Source: Druceiella hillmani
Taxonomy: Eukaryota > Arthropoda > Insecta > Lepidoptera > Hepialidae
DNA: 64,000 nt
Reading direction: 5' to 3'
Assembly (NCBI GenBank): GCA_039881145.1
Contig: JAYKKI010000037.1
Coordinates: 11,979,501 to 12,043,500, forward strand
A model generated the notes under the pieces. It did no database searches and was not told the DNA's origin. It saw only the letters and a program-made list of their open reading frames with translations. How positions within the stretch are numbered: the stretch's first letter is position 1; every line of letters begins with the position of its first letter. Shown here piece by piece: positions 1-10,080 of this stretch. Made by a program: the position numbers and the translations under genes.

Positions 1-769
1 TATTAAAATTATATACACAAAACAGCAATGCTGCCATCTAACGGCTCAACGTCAATATGATTGACGGTCGGTAAAATTTTTGTTTAATTTCAAATCCACT
101 CACATATAAATAAAGTGGCACTTTAGCTCAATGCTTTTGATACTTGCGCCTCTATATGTCAATTTTAGTAAAATATTTGTTTGATCTGTCATCTGAGCTT
201 CATAATGGAATAAATAATGCGAAGACTTCGCACGGGTCACGCTAGTATCAAGTAACATAATTGTAATATTTTTAATATTAACTAGCAAACATTATAATGG
301 AATGGAATGATAACTACTAGTTTGTTTACGATTCTTTTTTTAATTTCTCATATGTAGTTAGTCCAATAGTCTTTGTCAATATAATCTTTCAAAATTTTTA
401 ATTTTTGGCATTGCTAGGCTAATTCACTTGTTTTAAAGGTCTGAATGATAATAATAATTAGTAGCTGCAATCTGAGAAGTTTGCTAAATTCATCAATTTT
501 ATAAAAGCTTTAAAGCTGAATATCTTGTGTACTCTTACTCTTTTTTTAAAGCATTAAACTCTTTATAATTTTCTTCATGAGACCATTTTTATACCACCTT
601 TTGGATTTTTTATAAACTATAATGCATATATCTAATAAAATTGAAATAACTAATAATGCAATAAAGAGTTTGTATAAACCGTTCAATATTTGAATGTTTG
701 ATCAATAATTAGCAAAATAATTTGAAAAACTATATAAAATTATATTATTTATTATAACCCTGTACACAC
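1..769. other. AT-rich intronic stretch
   Basis: This segment lies downstream of the last visible exon's donor on the minus strand, so it is probably intron of the host gene. It is AT-rich, with stops in all frames. A short ATTGACG inverted pair is visible near 50-66. I see no gene, RNA or complete repeat in it. Confidence 0.5.
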
Positions 770-941
770 CAGCATTATTGACTTCATAGTCATAGTAATC
801 TAATTCCATCTCCTGATGGGAAAGGCTAAGGTCAGATGCACGTAGCAAGCGGCGCCGGTTGTGCCGCTCTTTGTGTCGTTTGCTCTCTGTGCCTCGTACA
901 CGTGCATGCGATACACCACTCAGTGCTGGTGAGTAACAACC
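770..941 (-). CDS. CUB-domain membrane protein, visible exon 7 (cytoplasmic tail)
   Basis: This is an internal exon of the minus-strand host gene; no family name is recognised for the tail. Reading from 941 down, it gives 57 codons plus one base: a short Ser/Gly start, a very basic stretch (ESKRHKERHNRRRLLRA), then SHQEMELDYYDYEVNNA. The acidic tyrosine cluster LDYYDYEV looks like a conserved cytoplasmic motif, possibly a phosphotyrosine or endocytic signal; that role is inference. The acceptor is GACATAG followed by GGT in phase 0, matching the phase-0 donor of the 3664-3873 exon. The donor is GCTG/gtgtgt, phase 1; GCTGGT/gtgtac two bases on is an alternative. A closer acceptor (CACCAG, nine bases from the reading-frame break) would give the wrong phase, which is why the upstream TAG was chosen. 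The 3' continuation lies outside the window. Confidence 0.72.
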
Positions 942-1273
942 CTATGTCACAACACAAATATTAGAACTCAATATTAAGAAAATTCATGACGTAAATACAT
1001 CAATGAAAATTGTAAAATGAATCTCGCACTTATTAAATATTTGCATCATTACTAATAAAAATATAAAATTTATTTGTGTTTATTATTTGACAATGTAAGT
1101 ATTCAATCAGTCATTACCAAATTTTGGACATGCGTAGACCATAATTGACAATTATATTACACTATATTTTTTTATCCTACTAATGCAAATTTTTTTTTGT
1201 CTAATGTGCTATGAAGAATTTTCATTGTAAAATCTCTCACAGTCTACCAACCAAATTTCAATACAAATTGTTG

Positions 1274-1363
1274 TGGTTGACTGGAAGAGATTGCTCATGT
1301 AGCAATAAGTCCGCCATATGTACTATACATAAAAGTTAATAAATAAATAAATAAATAAATAAT
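1274..1363 (+). repeat. LINE/SINE 3' tail with (AAAT)n
   Basis: The text GTTGACTGGAAGAGATTGC, then GTAGCAATAAGTCCGCC, then an (AAAT)n tail at 1339-1362 is the style of 3' end found on many insect non-LTR elements and the SINEs that use their machinery. The same GTAGCAATAAGTC core followed by AAATAAATAAAT occurs at the end of the SINE at 36.85 kb. It is 5'-truncated. The exact family is not assigned. Confidence 0.6.
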
Positions 1364-1629
1364 GCTATAGATGAGATAAGAATATATAAATATGGAATAA
1401 GAAATACTAAAACATGGTTCATATTTCGAATAATTTGAAAACAAGTCACATACTAGTAACAGTGAAAGACAGACATAAAACATAAAGAAGCAAAAATAGG
1501 TTTTACTGTTGGTTATGAAAGATAAAATTACTTGAGAATAAACTTGTGTATGGTGACTGTTTGTGTTTGTGTATGGTGTGTATGGTGACACTTTATATAT
1601 TTATATTAATTGATTACACAATCTAGTCA

Positions 1630-1678
1630 CATGGACAATTATTATCCATATTATTAGTATGGATAATAATTCTCCATG
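1630..1678. repeat. Near-perfect hairpin, 21-bp arms
   Basis: The left arm (1630-1650) and right arm (1658-1678) are inverted copies with one mismatch around a 7-bp loop. The arm core ACATGGACAATTATTATCC recurs singly near 2773-2791, which suggests a dispersed palindromic or MITE-like unit rather than a gene feature. Confidence 0.75.
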
Positions 1679-3194
1679 TCATGGACACCTACTAAATTCT
1701 ATTTAATAGAAATAAATAAGCCGTCAGCGTCAATGAACCCCCAGAGAATAAAAGAAGGAAATGATTTATAATTGAAGTGACTTTATTCTGAGTCGGGTCT
1801 TTTTTGTCGGGAATTTTTTTATTTTTATATGCTTCCCGTCTAAGGTTTTGGGTAAACAGTTGGGCAGATTTTTATCTCAGATTGGCATAAAGCTATTTTT
1901 AAGGCTTTGCATGTAAGAACCATTATTTCAGCGACAATTTTTGATACTATACAGTCTCCTCGAGCAAAATATAAAGATTGATGTAAAAGTGGAACCAGTC
2001 GCTAAATATCTGAAAGAAAATGAAAAAAAAAGTAAAAATGGGGTATTTTTTTGTATTTTCTTACAGCACTTTAAGCAATGGAAAAGTGGAAGAACGATCT
2101 GTCTGTTTTCATACAAAAATGAAAGCCTTTGCCAAACGGTGCATCTAAAAAAAAAAAATTCTACTTGACAGATGCAATGTAGTTTGCAGTGTCGTATAAA
2201 AGACATATGGAAAAAAATTCCGGCAGTTTTCAAAATATTGCCCTAAGAAAGTAAAAAAGAAGTGTAATGCTTTTTACTTATATTGTTTAATACATCTATT
2301 GTAGGCGTAAAAATAAGGTGAATATGTCAAAAACTGTGACATTTAAAATCGTCACTGTAACTTTTCTAGTAAATTTTAGAAACATTGGTGATGATGCTAT
2401 TTTTTTCACAACTTTGACTTTAAACATTTTTGAGATTGAAAGATTTATGTGGTCTCATTTTATATGGGTGTATTAGCGATATTTTTAATAATACCTTATG
2501 TAAATTTGGTCTCTCTACTTTAATCTCACACCAAAACTAAAAATAACAAAATGATTTATTCCCTTAATAATTTATATGGGAATGTTTAAACAGTATATGT
2601 AGGTTAGTATAATGTATTACTATACCAAATATAGTTTCTATCCAAAACAATTTCTGAGAAAAACTAATGTGATCATATGAGGGTCCCGTTTTTACTCCTT
2701 AGTTATCGAACTATATAAAGACAAATGGTTTTAAAATATAAAATAAATACCAAATAATAAATTAAATATAAACATGGACAATTATTATCCTTAATTGACT
2801 CATTGGAGTTATCCCAAAATCTCAAAAAGTTTTTATCAAAGGTCATATTCCGAAGCTGAAAGTAAATTGAATGCACGATGTAATGTAGATACTATACTAA
2901 TCCATAATAAGTCTGTAGAGAAACAAATTTGTTACGGATTAGTATAGATGATAAATGAATATAATTGAAAATTGGTACAAGTATTTGGTGATGTTTTAAT
3001 AACAGTACTTTAGTGAAAATTCACTTTTTTAAGGTGATTGTCACATGACAGTAAGATCCAAAAATTATTATAAAATTTTTTATTGAAAATTATTTTCCAA
3101 ACTGTTAATATACTATCATTTTAACAGTTTGGAAAAAAAATAACTTAAATTTTTTATTTCATTTTTCAAATAAAATCAAGGTGAGTTAGGTACT

Positions 3195-3600
3195 ACTTTT
3201 ACCTGTAATGTTAATTTAAAAAATTTTGAGAGCAATTTTTATCAAAATGAAATGCTAAATATTTTTTTTCGAAATCTTAATAAAACATCATCATCGACTT
3301 AGTTTTTTAGATAAATCGCTTGACATATTTTTAAAAGAAATTAAGTGTGGTGAAATTTGTATTTTTCCTGCAATGTTAATTGTATAATTTTTAAAAGCAA
3401 TTTTTACCAAAACCAAACTGAAAATAATTTTTTTTTTCAAAATGTTAATATAACATCATTTTACATTGACTTAGTTTTTTAGGCAAATTGCTCAATGAGT
3501 TTTTTAAATAAAATTAAAAATACAGTGAAATAACCACTTTTCCCGTAATTTTAATTGTACAATTTTTGCCAAAAATAAATGGTAAATAATTTTAAAATTT
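3195..3600. repeat. Degenerate tandem repeat, three copies of about 165-175 bp
   Basis: A block resembling CCTGTAATGTTAATTTA followed by AATTTTTATCAAAA, then a CGACTTAGTTTTTTAGA block, recurs at about 3200, 3363 and 3538. The copies have drifted considerably and the third is truncated. The period is about one nucleosome, but no function is claimed. Confidence 0.6.
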
Positions 3601-3663
3601 TAAAACAGATATTTATTGTTTGCATGACATATCAAAAATTCAGCGAATTTCGTCGTTACTTAC

Positions 3664-3873
3664 ATTTGTTAGAGTGGCAGCGCTTGATGTTCTTGAACAA
3701 CTGGACATTGCACTCATAACACCCCTGTTGTTATCTTTTTCAGCTACACTATCTCTGTCCTTCTCGCTGATGCTGTCTATCTCTCTCTCGCTCGCACTGC
3801 TGAAGCTCGTGCTAAGATCGCCTATTGCACTAGAGCCACTTACCACTGAAGCCGCTACGTTAGTAGTTGAAGG
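3664..3873 (-). CDS. CUB-domain membrane protein, visible exon 6 (Ser-rich tail)
   Basis: This exon of 210 bp gives 70 codons, phase 0 at both ends. The acceptor is CAAATTTCAG and the donor is AAT/GTAAGT, both strong. The peptide is low-complexity and polar: PSTTNVAASVVSG, then SSASEREIDSISEKDRDS, then SSCSRTSSAATLTN. It fits a disordered cytoplasmic tail rich in potential Ser/Thr phosphorylation sites; that role is inference. It joins in frame to the Q-ending exon at 8197-8428 and to the exon at 770-941. The open frame on the opposite strand over the same bases is a shadow. Confidence 0.85.
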
Positions 3874-4392
3874 CTGAAATTTGGAATGGTTCGATATAGA
3901 TATCTTGTGGTTTAAAATTTTGGAAACTCAATATTTTTTAGATGGGAATATAATGGGTTAGAAAGATCATATCGGATAAATTCTGTTTCATTTTCATTTT
4001 TTACAATATTACAAAATAGCAGTTCCCTGATAGTCATTGCAATCCAGACAATGTTGCTTTCTCAGATTTACTATATATCTAAAGCTTTAAGATTATTTTA
4101 GTTTTGCTTCGTGGTTTCCAACAAATTGAATGAAAAACTATTAAATTAGGCAAGCAGGTGAGTTAGTTTTTCTATTCTAACAATGATAAAACAAATTATG
4201 TTAATACAGAACTTACTTTTCATCAGTTGAGTCATATTTTAGTGAAGAAATAAGTCTATTTATACATTGTATTGACAATATAAAGTATCTTATTAACAAT
4301 AATAAAAATAATAATGGTTGACATGGAATATTTATATATTAGATTTGAAATTGAAAAAAAAACAGTTTAAGTGAAGTAATGTATGAAATGAA

Positions 4393-4458
4393 AGTGTTAA
4401 GAATTATTAACATTCTTCAGTGTGAATATTCTTTCAAGCATTAATAATTCTTAACACT
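4393..4458. repeat. Hairpin, 18-bp perfect arms
   Basis: AGTGTTAAGAATTATTAA at 4393-4410 is repeated in perfect inverted form at 4441-4458 around a 30-bp loop. It lies about 70 bp before the region where the Helitron probably begins. Confidence 0.75.
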
Positions 4459-4609
4459 GTGCGTGCCATTAAAACTCAGAAACAAGTTCCGGTATGATCA
4501 AGGGAGATATATGGTGTGGTAGCTCTCTATCCCCCATCTATGAAGAAGGCCCTGTTTTTACCTGAAGTGTGTTAAGGGCTGGAAGTTTCGCTCTCTAGAA
4601 ATTTACCTA

Positions 4610-4770
4610 GAACAATCCAGAACATTCGAGAGTGTTCGAGAGCCTTCTACAACATTCCACAACATCACGGAACATTCTGGAACATCCTGGAACATCCCAG
4701 ATCATTGTGGAACATTCCAAAACACTCTCGAATGTTGTAGAATGTTCTGGAACATTGTCGACCATTCGAA
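4610..4770 (+). promoter_or_regulatory. 10-bp-period heat-shock-element array
   Basis: Nearly the whole segment keeps one register: GAA-like triplets at 4610, 4620, 4630 and so on, with TTC-like triplets exactly five bases later. Perfect or near-perfect runs are GAA/TTC at 4610-4647, GAA-TTC-GAA-TCC-GAA at 4670-4692, GAA-TTC at 4710-4717 and GAA-TTG-GAA-TTC-GAA-TTG at 4730-4757. Alternating GAA and TTC pentamers are the binding site of heat-shock factor trimers. The array can equally be described as a 16-copy minisatellite with unit GAACATTCTG. It ends about 40 bp before the TATA box. Confidence 0.85.
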
Positions 4771-4794
4771 GTTTTTTTTGTATGAGAGAGGCTA

Positions 4795-4846
4795 CCCATT
4801 GGTAGGGGTATATAAAGCAAGATCCGTCGAGGATTCGAACATCAGT
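4795..4846 (+). promoter_or_regulatory. Core promoter: ATTGG box, TATA box, TCAGT initiator
   Basis: An ATTGG (reverse CCAAT) sits at about 4797-4801 inside the palindrome CTACCCATTGGTAG. TATATAAAG is at 4809-4817. The arthropod initiator TCAGT is at 4842-4846, placing its A 35 bp after the start of the TATA box, a normal spacing. The AG/TG-rich leader that follows (GTGAAGTGTGAAGTGAAG) resembles insect hsp leaders in style. Predicted transcription is plus strand, into the Helitron frame. Confidence 0.75.
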
Positions 4847-5017
4847 TTCTTATCAGTGGAGTGCAGTGAGTGAATAAAAACAAATAGTGAAGTGTGAAGT
4901 GAAGTAATGAAAGTGATACAGTGACTGAATATATATTGAGAATAAAGTGTGAAAAGTGTTTTAAGTGTACTTAGCGTATTTCTTAGTAAAAAGTTGATTT
5001 GATTTATATTTTATATA

Positions 5018-7800
5018 ATGCCCAAATGTAAAATGTAAAACGGCGAAAACAAAAACAACAGCAAAAAAACAAAACAGTCGAAGAGCGCGAAGCATGTTTA
5101 TGTTCCCAATGAATGAGAATGAACACCATGAGAAGCAGAGAAACAGAAGAACAACGAAATAAACAAATTGAAGAATTAAGAATTGTGACGCAATCTTATA
5201 ATAAAAGACTGCGAATGCAATCCACCCATGAAAATATCCACCCTACAAGAAATGCGGACGAGGACAAGTAAACAGAACAACGGAACAAATGAAGCATTCC
5301 ATTACGACTAGACGAAAGAATATAACAAATACAAACATGTCGTTATCGGAAAAATGGATAACATCTGCCAATTTTGCAACACGAAAAAATTCAGTAGAAA
5401 AACACCAGGAATCTGTTGCATGAGTGGAAAAATTCTATTACCACCACAGGAATTTCCACATTACATGACCGGGGAAACTCCAAAATTAAAACACTTTCTT
5501 CAAAATATAAAAGCGTACAAAGCCTACTTTCAAATGACTTCTTTTGGTGTCCTTTCGATCAACACTAACAGAGATGAAATTGATTATGTTTTTTCCATCC
5601 AAGGACGAATCTATCACAAAATAGGATAATTATACTACTACCCAACGAAGACTATAAATTTCTTCAAGTATATTTCATCGGAAATGAAGAAATAGAAATT
5701 GATCAATGATGCACAAACATCAGTGGATTGAGCCAAGAAATAATCGAAGATGTACAGAGGATCTTAGACGAATACAATAAACTTATTCACATGTTCAAAA
5801 CAGCATTAGATCGAATGATTTCTGATGAATATAAAGTTGTAATTCGATCTAACAAGAACATGAGCGTCGATTTAATGCACCTTAGATAAACAAAATCACC
5901 ATCATAATTGTGGACAATGAAAACACAAGCCGTGACATAATTGTACAATGAAGAAGAGAATAACTACAACGCATTACAGAGACACATCCTTCATATGATG
6001 CCCTCCAATATCCATTAATATTTCTGCACAGAGAGTATGTTTCATTCTCTGGATGTTGCTACACGAAATACGGAGACAAACAAGATTCACAGATCTCAAG
6101 ACTGTTGACAGTTACCTACGCCAGATGTACAGACAAGCATGCCAACGCTTAGGACTGCTGGAAAATTACTACCACTGGGAATTAACACTACAAGAAGCTT
6201 CATTTGCAGCCCCAGCTGAACAAATCAGAGACTTCTTCGCCATAATACTAACATGTAACTCATTGAATCCAAAACAGCTATGGGTCTCCTTCAAAGAGAG
6301 TATCAGTGATGTATGTACTGTACCAAATCTGACAAGCTCATCCAGAACTGCAAATCGAATTTAACAATGACATCTTTTAACATTCATTCACCTAGAAGAT
6401 AAATGTTTAGCAATAAAAAACCAGATCTCAGTACATGCTAGTATATGCCAGCACCATGACAAGATGTTTTCAGTGCGCTAAACTTCGAAATTACAAAGGA
6501 AAAAAGCTACAACATCAACGAACTACTTCAATACATTGCTCATAACAAATCACTCCTCAATGACAATCAAAAAAATTTACAACTTTATCATGGACCGGAC
6601 CAACAACAACACTGGCAGAATTATTTACTTGGCAGTACCAAGCGGCACTAGGAAAACATTTTCGATTGCTGGCAGAAATAATTGCTAAAAACACATAGCT
6701 CTTGCACTTGCACTGGCATCATCCGGCATTATCGCCACACTTATGGAAGGAGGACGAACTGCCCATTCCACCCCACAACTCCCGTTGAATATAGCCGGAG
6801 AACATTCCCAGTATGAAAAATCTCAAGAGCATTTGGACGGAGTGAACTTCTAAAGCAAGTTAAATTATGTTCTGGGACAAATGCACAATAGCACATAAAA
6901 AATCACTCGAAGCTATGGACAGAACAATACAAGACTTGTGAGGAAACTCTAAAGTAATGAGAGAAGCTCTACTCATGCTCTCAGGAAATTTTTAACACAC
7001 CCAGTGATCCCAATCGATACATGTTTAAAAAATCACATCTCTGGCTACACATACAAATACTGCGACTAACAAAAAATATGAGAGTTGAACTATCGAAAGA
7101 CGAAACAACAATACATTTTGCTCAAAAAATTTTACAAATATACAAAGATACATATGTTACTGACCAGACGACCGGCCTCATTGAACTCAACAGTGATACC
7201 TGCAACAAAGCCACAACTGAGAACAAACTCATTGACCAAATTAATCCAAACATTGGTTCATAACTATATCAATCCCGAGTGGGTATTTCAGATGGCAATT
7301 TTAGCAACTGAAAATAATATTGTCGACGATATCAACTTTACTATTCAAAAGGAAATTCCTGGTGAAGAGAGAATATACAAATAGATCGACACGATGCTGA
7401 ACGTTGAGGAAAACGGCAACTTCCCTACAGAATTTTTAAACTCTTTGCAAGTACCAGGAATGCCATTACACTGCCTTCGACTGAAAATTGCATCTCTGAT
7501 CATACTACTCAGAAATCTCATATCCACCAAAACTATTTAATGAAACAAGGATGATCGCGAAACAGCTAGCGAATAACATCATCGAAGCCGAACTTATGAC
7601 TAGAAATGACACACAGTATTTATACCCAGAATACCACTGATCTATGCTGAACTGCCATTCCAATTTAAAAGACTGCAATTTCCAACCAATTAGCCTATAG
7701 TTTTATAATTAACAAAGCGCAAGGGCAAACTTTAAAACATTGTGGCATCAAGCTCAAAGAATCCTGCTTTTCTCACAGTCAACTATATAGAAAATTCAAA
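5018..7800 (+). pseudogene. Helitron Rep/helicase protein relic
   Basis: The reading starts MPKCK at 5018 and is broken by many stops and frame changes. At 5354 MDNICQFC..KKF...TPGICC..GKILLPP and HFLQNIKAYKAYFQMTSFGV match the N-terminal Cys-rich region of insect Helitron proteins. At 5730-5880 the IIEDVQRILDEYNKLIHMF block follows. Near 6045 YPLIF is joined almost directly to LLHEIRRQTRFTDLKTVDSY of the helicase half, so the HUH replication-initiator domain is deleted. A damaged Walker A (SGTRKTF, normally GTGKTF) is at about 6635-6660, followed by ALALASSGI and EGGRTAHS. The C-terminal helicase motifs (LRLTKNMRVELS at 7048, then GMPLHCLRLKIASLIILLRN, INKAQGQT) end near 7800. Confidence 0.8.
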
Positions 7801-8196
7801 AAATTTGTACATATGTACCCGGGATAATAAAATGAAAAATGTTGTTCATAAACAAGTATTGTAAATAGTTAGAATGTTTTCAATAAACATTTTTTACCTC
7901 TTATATTTTAAAGTTTATCCTCTTATTCTAACTACCACACTATCTCATATCAACTACAGCTAGTTGATATATATTTAATGAATAATTAGTATTTCGATTT
8001 TGTTATACGTAGAAACAATTTATACTTATATTTCTCAAATGTAACTCATGTAACTAATTTTTTCGAAAACGTTGTTTACGTGCAGTTTACCTAAGGATTA
8101 TTAACATCATAACATAATGACGTGATTAACTATTTATTTAAACCCATTTTCTTTATAAAAAATTAAGCGAGAAAAATGAGACACTAAAATAAATAC

Positions 8197-8428
8197 CTGT
8201 GTAATAACTCTAGCTGGACTTGCTCCATCTTTTTCTCTTCCAGTATTATCTCCGGCACCACTCACCACTGCTGTCCGTGATCTTCTCAGTGGAGATGCAC
8301 CAGGTGTCACAGATGGCGTAGGCGTGCAAGGAGCACTCAGTGTTCCACCGCTAGCCTTCAAAGTGTCACAGGGCCCACCTGCTTCTGCTATTGTGTGTGT
8401 GCTCACTATACTGGCTGCATCCTCCTCT
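8197..8428 (-). CDS. CUB-domain membrane protein, visible exon 5 (Pro/Ser/Thr tail)
   Basis: This exon of 232 bp is one base plus 77 codons. The acceptor CGTTACAG leaves one base (A) that completes the AG left by the 23933 exon to give Arg; the donor CAG/GTATTT is phase 0. The peptide starts EEDAASIVSTHTIAEAGG and continues LSAPCTPTPSVTPGASPLRR, then SRTAVVSGAGDNTGREKDG, ending SPARVITQ. Proline and Ser/Thr-Pro content suggests a disordered cytoplasmic region with proline-directed phosphosites (TPTP, VTPG, ASPLRR); that is inference. No domain is recognised. Confidence 0.85.
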
Positions 8429-10080
8429 CTGTAACGGTGATGATTTATTATGAATTAGTACTACTATCCAGCACCCATGCCTAATTGATAATTGCATTGA
8501 CAGTGACCATCTTGTGTTCCTCAGTTGGAAGTTGGTTTTAATGGATTTGAACTGACAAAACACTGTTAAATGATGTGGTAAGTACTCACATTATATTGCC
8601 AAACCACTCAATTCTCTAAATATAATTACTATTAAAGCTTCACATATATTCGGATGAAAGATTGAAAAAGCAGACTCTTTTAATAAACAGGCTGTATTAT
8701 TCCTTAAGACATATTTTAAAGGCGGTGATTCGGCTCATTATTCTCAATATAAAAAAAAAGTAAAAATGGTATATTAAAAAAATTTTATTACAGATAATTT
8801 AACTCAAAATGTGTATAATGTCGTTATGCTCAATTGATATATAATACTCATATATAAGAAAAAAAATATTGCTCCAAGTAGCTCCTTGCATGAACTATGA
8901 TGAAAGAAATAGAGCATCTGTGAAAGCATATATATAAAACTATTAAATTGCCTTAATTTTTGAGGATCATCTGTATATTACAATATCATTGTATGGCTAA
9001 GTGTTATATTCTTATTATGTAAAATGTTATAACGCCAAAAATTTTAAAAATGAGCAATGCAATATGTCATAATATTATCTCTTAGATTGTATATTTGGCA
9101 GCCATCTGATATTAATTAATAGCCTAACTTGTCAGCTAAGAGGCGCCATTCAGTCATCCGCCTGTTTGAGTGATATTTAATGAACGGGCCGATATATGCT
9201 TAGCCACTAGAATTCAATAACTGAGCTAGGGTGAGGGTAGGATAAAAAACAAAAACTAGTTTCCCCAATCATTAGATGTTTCGTAACTATGTTAAAATTG
9301 TTTTTTTATATAACTGTACCAAAATCAATACATGTCACGTAACAGAAATTTTAAAGTCTATTTTGAAATTTTCAAAAATTTAAGAAATTTAAATTCATGG
9401 TTCTAAATAATTCATAATATATGGTATGACTAGAATTGAATAACAAACGATAATAAAATTCAGTTCAGAAATAACAGTTTATGTAAAAATTAATTTTTCA
9501 TAAAGTATTCTTATGAGATAAGGTACCCTAACCCTCATGTTTTGATTGATTGGTTTGTTTTCATTTAGTTGATCAATTGTTCTTTTAACTTACTTTAGTT
9601 GATTATTTAGCTATGAAACCCTAAAAAAATGTTTTTCACCCCGTAATAATATTTCAATTTGTTAAAAGAAAACACGGATTTTGCTTTGTATGTAAGTTTA
9701 AATAAATGAAAAGTCCTTCGTGATTTTTAACTGTGATTACAATATATAACGTCACTTTGCTTAATAATTTTTACATTATAAGACAATCTATATGTAAAGC
9801 ATCAAAAACACACTAAAAGTGATGCGAGGAGAAGACATCCGAGTGGAAAGGAAGTTTCACAATCGTTGGTAATTTATGACATCTGTCAATATCATACTTT
9901 TGTTGATGTGTTAAAAATGATATTGGATGTGTTTATTTTATTGAAAGTTGTTTAATAATTAATATTTTGGTTTACAAGCTTTGTTACGGTGGTTAATGCA
10001 ATATGAAGTAAAAGTGAATTGTATAGAAAGTATAATATAAGTTAAAAGCATTCATATCATTACATGGTATCACCACGGGA
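8429..10080. other. AT-rich intron without recognised features
   Basis: This is part of the 15.5-kb intron between visible exons 4 and 5. It is AT-rich with stops in all frames. I see no gene, RNA or confident repeat before the transposase relic that begins near 10080. Confidence 0.5.

Larger units (their letters stand above)
942..3663 (-). other. Intron between visible exons 6 and 7
   Basis: This is a minus-strand intron with donor GTAAGT at 3663-3658 and acceptor TAG at 944-942. It is AT-rich and holds a LINE/SINE-type 3' tail near 1274-1363, a 21-bp-arm hairpin at 1630-1678, a 12-bp inverted pair CTATACTAATCC (2892-2903 and 2936-2947), and a degenerate tandem repeat at 3195-3600. No coding sequence was recognised. 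Confidence 0.6.
4500..7963 (+). mobile_element. Decayed Helitron with internal deletions
   Basis: This is a rolling-circle transposon relic. It carries a heat-shock-type promoter (4610-4846), a coding region from the ATG at 5018 with multiple stops and frameshifts, and an AATAAA signal at 7882. The proposed 3' end is the CTAG at 7960-7963 followed by T, which fits the Helitron CTRR/T rule; a 10-bp stem with loop CAGC (7947-7970) overlaps it. A short inverted pair GTGTGGTAG (about 4512) and CTACCACAC (about 7932) also brackets the element. The 5' end is not fixed; a TCTCTAT motif near 4523 is a candidate. The HUH nuclease region is missing, so the copy cannot be autonomous. Confidence 0.75.
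3874..8196 (-). other. Intron between visible exons 5 and 6, filled by a Helitron
   Basis: The donor is CAG/GTATTT at 8196 and the acceptor TTTCAG ends at 3874. Most of the intron is one decayed Helitron in the plus orientation, antisense to the host gene. Outside it, 3874-4390 and 7971-8196 are AT-rich with nothing recognised. Confidence 0.6.

Noticed and set aside
3620..3877. 85-codon plus-strand frame
   Set aside because: Antisense shadow of the Ser-rich exon at 3664-3873.
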